Assembly (NCBI RefSeq): GCF_009729415.1
Contig: NZ_MPKW01000022.1
Coordinates: forward strand, 62,001 to 126,000
DNA: 64,000 nucleotides
Direction: 5' to 3'
Source: Mycolicibacterium sp. CBMA 234
Lineage (GTDB): Bacteria; Actinomycetota; Actinomycetes; Mycobacteriales; Mycobacteriaceae
The first letter of the stretch is position 1. Each line of letters begins with the position of its first letter. Under the pieces are notes generated by a model that was given only the letters and a program-made list of their open reading frames with translations, ran no database searches and was not told where the DNA came from. The translations under genes and the position numbers were made by a program. Shown here one piece after another: positions 1 through 8,274 of the stretch.

Positions 1-3000
1 CGCCGGCCTTGAGCACCGCCCACCATGCCACCACCAGCTCGGCGCAGCGGTCCATGGCAACGCCCACGGCGCACTCCGGGCCGACACCATGCTCGATCAG
101 CAAGCGCGCCAGCCGGTTCGAGACCTCGTCGAGTTCGCGATAGGACAAGGTGCGCGCACCGTCGACGACCGCCGGGGCTTCGGGATCGGCCGCCACCGCC
201 GCTGCCAGCAATTCCTGACCCAGCCCGATGGACGCGTGCACCCCAGCACCCGACCACCGCTCCAACTCGACCTGCTCGGCGGCACCAAGCACGCTGATGG
301 ACAACAGCTTCCGCGTCGGGTCAGCGGCCATCGCCACCAGCAGCCGGTTCAACCGTCCGATCAGCGTCTCGATGGCGGCGTCGGCGAACACGTCGGTGTC
401 GTATTCGATGTGTAGCCCGAGTTCGTCGCCGGGGAACGCCTCGACCGTAAGCGGGTAGTGGTTGAACTCCCGGTTGGTGAATTCCGCGATGGCAAGGTCG
501 CCCACACCGACCGACATGCCCGCCTCGACGGGGTAGTTCTCGTAGACGAACAGGGTGTCGAAGAGCTGGTCGTGGCCGGCGACGCGATGAATCTCGCCCA
601 GCGCCAAGTGCTGATGGTCGAGGGTGTCGTTGTGTGCGGTCTGCAGCTGATCGAGCAGCCCGGTGACGGTGGTACCCGGCGTGAGGTTGGCGCGCACGGG
701 CACGGTGTTGATCAGCAGGCCGACCATCGATTCGTTGTCGCCCACGTCGAGCTGGCCGAGCCGGGACCGCGCGGTACCGAACGCCACGTCTTGCGTGCCG
801 GTCAGCGACGCCAGCACCACGGCCCAGGCGCCCTGCAGCACGGTGCTGACGGTGGTCTGGCAGGAGCGCGCCAGTTCCCCGATTGCCCGGGTGGTCTCGG
901 CCGAAACTTCGAACGACGAGAAGCCGCGTTGCCCGCGCCCCAACCGATCCTGCAGCCGGTCTTGCGGGCCGACCAGCGTCGGCGTGCCGAAGCCCGCGAG
1001 CACGTCGCCCCAGGCCGTTCGTGCAGCGTCGAGGTCGCGATCAGCCAGCCAGGTGATGAACTTCCGGTACGACGCGGCGGGCGGGAGCCGGTGCCCGGCA
1101 TAGCCGGCGAAGATTTCGCGCAACAGGACCGGCAATGACCAGCCGTCGAGCACGATGTGGTGATTGGTCAGCACGAACCGGTGCCGGTTCTCCGCCACGC
1201 GGATCAGGACCGTCCGGAACGGCGGCGAGCCGGCGAGGTCGCCGACCGCAATACGCTCTGCGGCGCAGAGCCGCTGAATCTCGTCTTCATCGAGGACACC
1301 GGTGGCGTCGAAATCAATGAAGCGCCAGGCTATTTCCGGGCCAGCCGGAATCACCTGCACCGGTTCATCGAACTGCTGGCAGAACGTGGCCGCCAGGTGC
1401 GGGTGCCGGTTGACCGTGCGTTGCACGGCGTCGCGCAGACGCTGTGGGTCCAGCTCTCCGGTCAGCGTGAAATCGAGCTGCACCGAGTACATTTCGGCTG
1501 CGACGTCGGCGCGCTCGTGCGCCGTGCTGCTGTGGAACAGCAGGCCTTGCTGCAATGGCGTCAGCGGCAGGATGTCAGCGACGCGGTACTGCTGTTGCAC
1601 GTCGTCGATCTGCTGCTGGCTCAGGCGTGCCGGCGCGATATCCGACGGGGTCAAGCCGCCGCCACCGGCGTGTACGTGCGTGCAGATACCGGCCAGGGCC
1701 TCAAACCACAACTGGCTCAACCGGTTCAGCTGGGCGTGGTCGAGGACTGATGTCGCCCACGTCCAGTCGGCCTGCAGCCTCGGCCCGGCGTCGGTGTCGA
1801 CGGTTCCGGCGTTGAGTTCCACGGTGTGGAACAGCGGCAGGGGTGCCGCGGCGCCGTCCAGCGTCAGTTCGTCCTGCCCCAGTCGCCACAGCTCTTCGAT
1901 CCCGGCAATCGCTGGAAAACCGAGGCGGCCAAGGTAGTTGAATCCGATGGTCGGATCGGCGGCCGGCAGGTCAACACCGGCACTGAGATACCGCAGCGCG
2001 CCGTACGCCAATCCCGAAGGCTGTGTGCGCAATTGCTCTTTGGCCGCCTTGACGACGGCCCCCAGCGCCGCGTCACCCGCGGCGATCTGCGCCCAGGACA
2101 ACTCCCCCATGGCCAGCGAAACCGGGTATTTGGCGGTGAACCAGCCCACGGTCCGCGACAGGTCTACGTCATCTGCCAGGTCTTCGTCACGCCCGTGGCT
2201 TTCGACATCGATGCCGATCGGGGCTGCGGTGCCCAGGAACTCCGCGACCGCAAGCGCGAACCCGATCAGCAGAATGTCTTGCACCCCAGCATGAAATGCG
2301 GCGGGAACTTCGCCGAGCAGCGCCCGGGTGTGGTCGGCATCCAACGTGACCGACAACCGGCCCGCGGTGGCGTAGGTGTCCGCGGCAGGGTCCGCCGCCG
2401 GCAGGGCCTCGGGCACCGATGCCACCTGGCGCCAGGCCGCCGCCTGCTCCAGCACGGCCGGCTGCTGCGCGTACTCGGTGAGCAACGACGCCCACCGCTG
2501 GAACGACGTACCGGTCGTCGTCAGCTCCACGGGCTGCCCAGCGCGGTGCTGAGCCCACGCAATGTTGAGGTCTTCCAACAGGATTCGCCAGGACACCCCG
2601 TCGACCGCCAGGTGATGGACGACCAAGACCAGCTGGCCGCTGGTGCTGACCCACAGGCCGCTGACCATCACGCCGGTGGCAGGGTTAAGCCGTTGCCGCG
2701 CCGCGGCCACCGCTGCTTCGGTCACCTCGTCGATGACAACAACGCAGTCGCGAGCATCAATCGCGCCGGCCTCGGGCACCTCGAGTGCCCCAGCGGCGCC
2801 GACTCGCAATCGCAACATCGCGTGCCGATTCATCAAGGCCTGCAGCAACATCACCGCGTCGGCCGCGGTGGCTCCCGAAGGAGCCTGCACCACCACGGTT
2901 TGGTTGAACTGATCGACGGGCCCATCAATACTGTTGAGCCATCGCATGATCGGGGTGGTCTGCACGGGTCCGACGCCCTCGTCGACGACGTCGTCCGCGC

Positions 3001-6000
3001 CGTCGGTCACGGTGACCGTCTGCGCCAGGCGCGCCACTGTCTGCTCGACGAACACGTCGCGCGGACGGCAGCTCAGACCGGCAGCTCGGGCTCGCGCCGC
3101 GACCTGCATCGCGAGAATGCTGTCGCCGCCCAACTCGAAGAACGAGTCGTCGACACTGACAGCCGCCGATTCCAGTCCGAGGATTTCGGCATAGATGGCG
3201 GTCAGGATCTCCTCGACCGGGCTGTCCGGTGCGCGGTAGTCGTCGCCGGTGTATTCCGGGGCTGGCAGGCTGCGGGTGTCGAGCTTGCCGCTGGTGGTCA
3301 GCGGAAGTTCGGGCAACGCCACCACTGCGGCGGGGACCAGGTATGCCGGCAGTCGGTCTGCCAGAACGGCCCGCGCTTCGACCGGATCAACGCCGCCGGT
3401 GACGTAGCCGACCAGGCGCTTGTCGCCGGGACGATCCTCGCGGACCACCACCGCGGCCTGTACTACCCCGTCGACCGAGGCCAAAGCTGTTTGAACTTCA
3501 CCCAATTCGATGCGGTAGCCGCGAATCTTGACCTGCGCGTCAGCGCGGCCCACGTACCGCAGCTGCCCGTCGGCGCCCCAGTACACCAGGTCACCGGTGC
3601 GGTACATCCGGTCGCCCGGCTTGCCGAATGGGCATGCCATGAAACGGGATGCGGTCAAAGCGGTTCGGTGCAGGTACCCGACGCCGACGCCGCCCCCGGC
3701 CACATACAGTTCGCCGACCACCCCGGGCTGGACGGGGTGCATCCAGGCGTCGAGGACGAACAGTGCCGCGCCACTGGGCGGCGCACCGATCGGTGCGGCG
3801 CCGCCGCCGGCCGTCAGCGGAGCGCTGATGGCCGCGTAGATGGTGGTCTCGGTCGGGCCGTAGCCGTTGACCATCACCCGTGCCGGCGCCCACGCATCGA
3901 CCACCTCGGCCGGGCACGCTTCTCCGCCCATCACCAGCGCGCAGTTCTCCAGGCCGGCCTGGTCCAACATCCCTATTGCAGAAGGGGTTTGGGTGAGGAC
4001 GGTGACCTGCTCGGCGACGAGGAAGTCGTGGAACTCCGCTGGGTCGGTGACCACTGCGTCGGGCACCACCACCAGGCGACCGCCGCGCAGCAGCGCCGAG
4101 AAGATCTCCCACACCGAGAAATCGAAGGCATAGGAGTGCCAGTGCGACCACGCCTGCTCAACTGGCAGACCGGTGTCCTGCGACCCGATCAGCTGCGTCA
4201 GGTTATGGTGCGAAATGGCAACACCTTTCGGTGTACCGGTGGTACCCGAGGTGTAGATGACGTAGGCGACGTCGTCGTGGTTGGGTCCGGCTTCACTGAG
4301 CCAGCCGTCAGCGGCGGGCTCTTCGGGACCGTCGAGCGTCACATCGTCAATGACGATGCCGTCGAACCCGTCGAACCGGTCTGCCAGCGCGGCGGTGGTG
4401 ACAGCGGCGAACGGCTCGGCGTCGTCCAGCATGAACGCAATTCGGGCCGCCGGCAGCGCCGGGTCGATCGGCAGGTACGCCGCCCCCGTCTTCAGCACGG
4501 CCAGGATGGTCACGATGGCCTCGGCGGACCTCGGCAGCATCACCGCAATGCGTCGCCCTGGCCCCGCACCGCGGTCGGCCAGCAGCTGCGCCACGCGGTC
4601 TGACGCACGGTCCAGCTCCCGGTAGGTCAGCACCCGGCCGTCGCCACTGAGCGCCACTGCCTCTGGCACGCGCGCCACCTGATCGGCGAACATCGCCGGA
4701 ATCGACACCGGCGACGCGGTTTCCGTGCCCAGCGTCGACCAGTTTCCGAGCTCCGCCAACCGGTCCTGCGCCGCCACCCCGAGCAGCGGCAACGCCGACA
4801 GCCGCTGATCCGGAGCTGCGGTCATCGCGGTCAGCACCCGGTCCAGCTGATCCGCCAGGTCCACGACGTCGAGCTGGCGGGTACCGAACGTCGTGACGGA
4901 CAGCTCCTCGCCCGTACCCGAGAACGCCAGCCCGGACCCGCGACCGAGGCCCGAAATCAGCTGTGCCGCGGCCGTCGCTTCGCCCAACGGCACGGTGAAC
5001 CCCGACGGCAAAAAGTCGACGACGATGCGGTCCGCGCCCGCCCCGTGGATCTTGCGCTCCAGCGCCTGCACGGGAAAGCGCTGGTGCCGCACCGCTTCTC
5101 GGGTTCGGGTGTGTACGTGCGCACAAAATTCGGCGACCGTGACCTCCGGCGACACCTGCAGCACCAGCGGCACCACCCCAGCGACCATGCCGGGCAACGT
5201 CTTTGAGACCTGCAGCACGCGCCGGGTCACCGGGAGGTCGAGGACAACCTCGTGCCCTTCGGTCGACCGGCCGCGCAGGACCAGCGCGCACGCGGCGATG
5301 AGCACCGTCGACCGACGCACATTCCAGTCCTCGCACAGCCTTTCCACCCGAGCCAGCAGCGCGGGATCAAGCTGGATCGGCTCCGACGAGCCATCTTCGG
5401 CCGCTGCGTCGTCAGGCTGATGTTCTCGCGTGGCCTCCGCCGGCAGGTTCGCCGTCCAGTACGCCTCGTCTTCGGCGTAGTCCGCAGAGGCTTCGTACGC
5501 TTCTTCGCAGTCGATCAGATCCTGCAGTGAACTGAGGTAAGACGGCTGAATCGGCACGCCGGCAACGGATTCCGAATACACCGCGGCAATCCGTTGGCAG
5601 ACCAGCGCGAGTCCGATGCCGTCGGCAACGATGTGGTGGCAACACACAAAGAAGTAAGACTCGGCGGCCCCGGCCCGGAAGTACGCGAAGCGCAACAGCG
5701 GACCGCCGAGCGGCATGGGCATGCGCTGCAAAGCCGAGGCCAGCTCCCGCGCCCGAGCCATCGGCTGGTCGGCATCAGTCAGGTCGACAAAGGCCACCTC
5801 GATGTTGGCGGCATCGAGCAACCGCTGACGCACCTGACCGTCAGACTCGGAAAAGGTCGCCAGTACCGGCTCAGCTTCGCCGACGACGCGACGGATCGAC
5901 CGCTCAAAGACACCAAAATCGACTGGGCCGTCAATTTTTACGAAGATGCCGAGTTGCCACTCCGCCGCCGATTGCCCAGTTTCCTGCGCGAGCCAGATAT

Positions 6001-6046
6001 CCAGCTGCCCACGCGTGACCGGCCATGACGAATTGCCGTGTTCCAT
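1..6046 (-). CDS. Non-ribosomal peptide synthetase, partial (C-A-T-E-C-A..., runs off the window)
   Basis: Multimodular NRPS read from the complement; about 2,015 residues are visible and the C-terminus lies beyond base 1. Domains in order: condensation (res ~1-430, HHIVADG near 137), adenylation (~455-950, YTSGTTGTPKG near 600, GYGPTETT), thiolation (LGGDS near 970), epimerization (~1060-1500, HHLAVDGVSW near 1145, RTVGWFT, NYLGR near 1370), second condensation (~1525-1920, HHIVLDG near 1630) and the start of a second adenylation domain. The E domain implies that module 1 delivers a D-residue. By memory-based alignment to GrsA, the A1 pocket reads about D-F-W-T-V-G-G-I-Y. The D/F/W start is seen in Thr-type pockets but the rest matches no code I can place, so no substrate is given. 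A C domain at the very N-terminus suggests an acylated (lipopeptide) starter, as in glycopeptidolipid synthetases; that is inference. The ATG at 6046 has GAGGG 6 bases upstream. mbtH lies 44 bp upstream. Confidence 0.95.
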   Translation of the reverse strand, partial: MEHGNSSWPVTRGQLDIWLAQETGQSAAEWQLGIFVKIDGPVDFGVFERSIRRVVGEAEPVLATFSESDGQVRQRLLDAANIEVAFVDLTDADQPMARARELASALQRMPMPLGGPLLRFAYFRAGAAESYFFVCCHHIVADGIGLALVCQRIAAVYSESVAGVPIQPSYLSSLQDLIDCEEAYEASADYAEDEAYWTANLPAEATREHQPDDAAAEDGSSEPIQLDPALLARVERLCEDWNVRRSTVLIAACALVLRGRSTEGHEVVLDLPVTRRVLQVSKTLPGMVAGVVPLVLQVSPEVTVAEFCAHVHTRTREAVRHQRFPVQALERKIHGAGADRIVVDFLPSGFTVPLGEATAAAQLISGLGRGSGLAFSGTGEELSVTTFGTRQLDVVDLADQLDRVLTAMTAAPDQRLSALPLLGVAAQDRLAELGNWSTLGTETASPVSIPAMFADQVARVPEAVALSGDGRVLTYRELDRASDRVAQLLADRGAGPGRRIAVMLPRSAEAIVTILAVLKTGAAYLPIDPALPAARIAFMLDDAEPFAAVTTAALADRFDGFDGIVIDDVTLDGPEEPAADGWLSEAGPNHDDVAYVIYTSGTTGTPKGVAISHHNLTQLIGSQDTGLPVEQAWSHWHSYAFDFSVWEIFSALLRGGRLVVVPDAVVTDPAEFHDFLVAEQVTVLTQTPSAIGMLDQAGLENCALVMGGEACPAEVVDAWAPARVMVNGYGPTETTIYAAISAPLTAGGGAAPIGAPPSGAALFVLDAWMHPVQPGVVGELYVAGGGVGVGYLHRTALTASRFMACPFGKPGDRMYRTGDLVYWGADGQLRYVGRADAQVKIRGYRIELGEVQTALASVDGVVQAAVVVREDRPGDKRLVGYVTGGVDPVEARAVLADRLPAYLVPAAVVALPELPLTTSGKLDTRSLPAPEYTGDDYRAPDSPVEEILTAIYAEILGLESAAVSVDDSFFELGGDSILAMQVAARARAAGLSCRPRDVFVEQTVARLAQTVTVTDGADDVVDEGVGPVQTTPIMRWLNSIDGPVDQFNQTVVVQAPSGATAADAVMLLQALMNRHAMLRLRVGAAGALEVPEAGAIDARDCVVVIDEVTEAAVAAARQRLNPATGVMVSGLWVSTSGQLVLVVHHLAVDGVSWRILLEDLNIAWAQHRAGQPVELTTTGTSFQRWASLLTEYAQQPAVLEQAAAWRQVASVPEALPAADPAADTYATAGRLSVTLDADHTRALLGEVPAAFHAGVQDILLIGFALAVAEFLGTAAPIGIDVESHGRDEDLADDVDLSRTVGWFTAKYPVSLAMGELSWAQIAAGDAALGAVVKAAKEQLRTQPSGLAYGALRYLSAGVDLPAADPTIGFNYLGRLGFPAIAGIEELWRLGQDELTLDGAAAPLPLFHTVELNAGTVDTDAGPRLQADWTWATSVLDHAQLNRLSQLWFEALAGICTHVHAGGGGLTPSDIAPARLSQQQIDDVQQQYRVADILPLTPLQQGLLFHSSTAHERADVAAEMYSVQLDFTLTGELDPQRLRDAVQRTVNRHPHLAATFCQQFDEPVQVIPAGPEIAWRFIDFDATGVLDEDEIQRLCAAERIAVGDLAGSPPFRTVLIRVAENRHRFVLTNHHIVLDGWSLPVLLREIFAGYAGHRLPPAASYRKFITWLADRDLDAARTAWGDVLAGFGTPTLVGPQDRLQDRLGRGQRGFSSFEVSAETTRAIGELARSCQTTVSTVLQGAWAVVLASLTGTQDVAFGTARSRLGQLDVGDNESMVGLLINTVPVRANLTPGTTVTGLLDQLQTAHNDTLDHQHLALGEIHRVAGHDQLFDTLFVYENYPVEAGMSVGVGDLAIAEFTNREFNHYPLTVEAFPGDELGLHIEYDTDVFADAAIETLIGRLNRLLVAMAADPTRKLLSISVLGAAEQVELERWSGAGVHASIGLGQELLAAAVAADPEAPAVVDGARTLSYRELDEVSNRLARLLIEHGVGPECAVGVAMDRCAELVVAWWAVLKAG

Positions 6047-6090
6047 GCCAAACCCTCGAAATGCCGAACTAACGCAGAACTAGCGAACGA

Positions 6091-6315
6091 TCAGAGTCGC
6101 TGTCCCACAGCCAGTCGGTCACGCAGGCTCTTCGGCCGAATGTCGGTCCACTCCCGCTCGATGTACTCCAGGCACGAGGCACGGTCGGCTTCGCCGTGCA
6201 CCACTCGCCAACCCTCGGGAACGTCGGCGAACGAGGGCCACAGACTGTGCTGCTCCTCGTCATTGATCAACACAAAAAAGGTGCCATTGTCGTCATCGAA
6301 CGGGTTAGTGCTCAT
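6091..6315 (-). CDS. mbtH: MbtH-like protein
   Basis: Small NRPS accessory protein of 74 aa that binds adenylation domains and supports their folding and activity. The sequence has the full family signature: NPFDD near the N-terminus, then QHSLWP, VPEGW, CLEYIE and WTDIRPKSLRD. The ATG at 6315 is chosen because GGGGAG lies 4 bases upstream; a TTG four codons earlier would bury that ribosome site. It is the first gene of the NRPS transcription unit, 44 bp before the synthetase start, so it very probably serves that synthetase. No iron-box-like operator was recognised upstream, so a link to siderophore synthesis is not supported by this sequence. Confidence 0.96.
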   Translation of the reverse strand: MSTNPFDDDNGTFFVLINDEEQHSLWPSFADVPEGWRVVHGEADRASCLEYIEREWTDIRPKSLRDRLAVGQRL

Positions 6316-6671
6316 GCTGCTCCCCAAAAGAATTGACGCCCAAGATAATTGGCACGCCCGGCTTCCCGGCCGCCCCGAGGGCGAATGCTACATGCCCTCG
6401 CTATGTTCACACACACATGTTTGCCACATGACCGCCTCGCGCCGCGATCGAGCGAGCAGCCCGAAATCGCCTAAGCCCTAACGACTTTGGCCGAATACTT
6501 TGCCCGATATTGACCAGAGTGCCGAATTCGCAGTACAGCCTGTCCGCTGGCTAATTCTACGCGTTAGCTAAATTTACGGAAATGGCATTCCGGCAGAAAA
6601 AGCTATGGATAGCAAGGACGGGAATACAGTTTCCGCACACGGCAATTCAGGCGCCGCGGCCGGGCTCCGGC
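6316..6671. other. Intergenic region upstream of mbtH
   Basis: 356 bases without a convincing gene, clearly more AT-rich than its surroundings at about 6480-6610. It must carry the promoter of the mbtH-NRPS unit (minus strand) and the 3' end of recR. A weak inverted repeat GCTAA-N9-TTAGC lies at about 6551-6569. I see no IdeR-type box, riboswitch or strong terminator. Confidence 0.5.
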
Positions 6672-7283
6672 TCAGACCATGGCGCGACGGCCGGCCAGTG
6701 CCCGGCCCAGCGTCAGCTCGTCGGCAAATTCGAGGTCGCCGCCCATGGGCAGACCCGACGCGATGCGCGTGACCGACAGGCCCGGAATGTCCCGCAGCAT
6801 CCGCACCAGGTACGTGGCAGTGGCCTCGCCCTCGGTGTTGGGGTCGGTCGCGATGATCACCTCGACGATGTCCACACCGTCGACGCGCTGCCCAATCCTG
6901 TTGAGCAGCTCACGAATTCGCAATTGTTCGGGGCCGATGCCGGACAACGGGTCCAGCGCCCCACCCAGGACGTGGTAGCGCCCGCGGAATTCGCGGGTGC
7001 GCTCCACTGCTTGCACGTCCTTGGGTTCCTCGACCACACACACCAACGAGCCGTCGCGGCGCGGGTCGCTACAGATTCGGCACCGGTCCTCATCGGACAC
7101 GTTGCCGCACACCACACAGAACTTGACGCCGTCACGCACCCGGTTCAGCACCGCAGTCAGCCGGTCGATCTCCGGCGGCTCCACCGACAACAGGTGGAAC
7201 GCGATGCGCTGTGCGCTCTTCGGACCGATACCCGGCAGCTTGCCGAGCTCGTCGATCAAATCCTGTACGGGTCCTTCAAACAC
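6672..7283 (-). CDS. recR: Recombination mediator protein RecR
   Basis: 203 aa, the usual family length. RecR works with RecO (and RecF) to load RecA on single-stranded gaps. Visible are the N-terminal helix-hairpin-helix (LGKLPGIGPKSAQR), a four-Cys zinc finger (CVVCGNVSDEDRCRIC) and a Toprim domain (VVEEPKDVQAVERT, then IIATDPNTEGEATATYL). It starts one base after the ybaB stop, so the two are co-transcribed, as is widespread in bacteria. In M. tuberculosis the matching gene is Rv3715c; there it is followed by other genes, while here it is followed by the MbtH-NRPS locus. Confidence 0.98.
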   Translation of the reverse strand: MFEGPVQDLIDELGKLPGIGPKSAQRIAFHLLSVEPPEIDRLTAVLNRVRDGVKFCVVCGNVSDEDRCRICSDPRRDGSLVCVVEEPKDVQAVERTREFRGRYHVLGGALDPLSGIGPEQLRIRELLNRIGQRVDGVDIVEVIIATDPNTEGEATATYLVRMLRDIPGLSVTRIASGLPMGGDLEFADELTLGRALAGRRAMV

Positions 7284-7284
7284 A

Positions 7285-7611
7285 TCAGAACCCGGGCAGA
7301 CCCTGCATGCCGCCGGCCAGCGGCCCGAGGCGCTGCTGTGCCATCAGCGTCACCTGCTCTGAGGCATCACCCAGGGCACCCACGATCAGATCCTGCAACG
7401 TCTCGATGTCATCGGGGTCGACGACCTTCGGGTCGATGTGCATCGCGGTGATCTCACCGCTGCCCATCATGGTGACCTGGACCAGGCCACCGCCCGCCTG
7501 ACCCACCACCGAAGAGGAGGCCAGGGACTCCTGGGCTGCCATCAACTGCTCTTGCATCTGCTGCGCCTGAGCGAGCAGCGCGGACATATCGGGCTGGCCA
7601 CCGGGTTGCAT
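7285..7611 (-). CDS. ybaB: YbaB/EbfC family nucleoid-associated protein
   Basis: 108 aa. YbaB/EbfC proteins are small dimeric DNA-binding proteins, usually encoded just upstream of recR. The N-terminal helix (MSALLAQAQQMQEQLMAAQESL) is the typical long dimerisation helix, followed by a short beta region (GQAGGGLVQVTMMGSGEITAMHIDP) and a C-terminal helix with IVGALGDASEQV. The C-terminus is Gly-rich (LAGGMQGLPGF). The gene is separated from recR by a single base. It corresponds to Rv3716c. Confidence 0.93.
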   Translation of the reverse strand: MQPGGQPDMSALLAQAQQMQEQLMAAQESLASSSVVGQAGGGLVQVTMMGSGEITAMHIDPKVVDPDDIETLQDLIVGALGDASEQVTLMAQQRLGPLAGGMQGLPGF

Positions 7612-7717
7612 GACGATCCCCTCAAGTTTCGATGATCGGGTTTGCGCGCCAGCCTAGTCGCCCGACAGAAAGTCGGGCGACCGACTGGCCGCGAAAAAAC
7701 AGGCGCGTCGGAGGCGA

Positions 7718-8155
7718 TTAGCCTTCGACGACCTTCTTCAGGTTCGCCAAGACCTCGTCCTGGATCTTCCGCAGGCCCAGCGGCGCGAAGGTCTTCTCGA
7801 AGAAGCCGCCGATACCGCCGGCGCCCTGCCACGCGGTCTTGACGGTGACGGTCGAACCGGTGCCGGCCGGGGCGACGGTCCAGGTGGTCACCATCGACGA
7901 GTTGGCGTCCTTCTCGATGACGCTCTTGCCTGCGACGTCGACCGTGGCCTTGACCTCACGCGAACGCTTCTTGGTGGCCTGCAGCTTCCAGGTGGCGACG
8001 GTGCCGGCGCCCTGCCCGCCCTCGAGGACCTGGTAGCCGCTGTAGTTCGACGAAAGGATTTTGGGGCGGACCGTCTGGTAGTCGGCGACCGCCGAGAGCA
8101 CCTTCTCCGGATCGGCGAGAATCAACACGGTGCTGGATGCACTGACCTGTCCCAT
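7718..8155 (-). CDS. SRPBCC-family protein (Rv3718c-like)
   Basis: 145 aa protein of the START/SRPBCC (polyketide cyclase-like) fold, which makes a hydrophobic ligand cavity. The start MGQVSASSTVLILADPEKV, the central TVATWKL and the terminal GFFEKTFAPLGLRKIQDEVLANLKK helix fit this fold. The ATG at 8155 is chosen because AGGAG lies upstream and because the mycobacterial family begins MGQVSA; the longer reading frame upstream looks non-coding. Ligand and role are unknown. It is divergent from the FAD oxidase gene. In M. tuberculosis an amidase gene (Rv3717) lies between this gene and ybaB; here only 106 bp separate them. Confidence 0.85.
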   Translation of the reverse strand: MGQVSASSTVLILADPEKVLSAVADYQTVRPKILSSNYSGYQVLEGGQGAGTVATWKLQATKKRSREVKATVDVAGKSVIEKDANSSMVTTWTVAPAGTGSTVTVKTAWQGAGGIGGFFEKTFAPLGLRKIQDEVLANLKKVVEG

Positions 8156-8248
8156 CAGGCAAAACTCCTGTTCGTGTGGCATGCGAGCGCGTTTTCCTGC
8201 GAAAGCGCGTCCCATTTGGTTGCGGTCGCGAGGACCGCTGTCTCGGTC

Positions 8249-8274
8249 TAGCGTATAGGTGTGACAGCTGTCAC
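8249..8274 (+). promoter_or_regulatory. Probable leaderless promoter and palindrome at the FAD-oxidase start
   Basis: TAGCGT at 8249-8254 matches the mycobacterial -10 pattern TANNNT and is placed so that transcription would begin at the GTG start codon (8261). No Shine-Dalgarno sequence precedes that codon. The first 14 coding bases, GTGACAGCTGTCAC (8261-8274), form a perfect palindrome that could act as an operator covering the transcription start. Confidence 0.5.

Noticed and set aside
458..4603. Long plus-strand open frames opposite the NRPS gene
   Set aside because: They are antisense shadows of the NRPS; the complement gives continuous condensation, adenylation and epimerization domains with intact motifs.
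6316..6671. IdeR iron box or siderophore link for the NRPS
   Set aside because: No sequence close to the 19-bp IdeR palindrome was found; only a weak GCTAA/TTAGC repeat is present.
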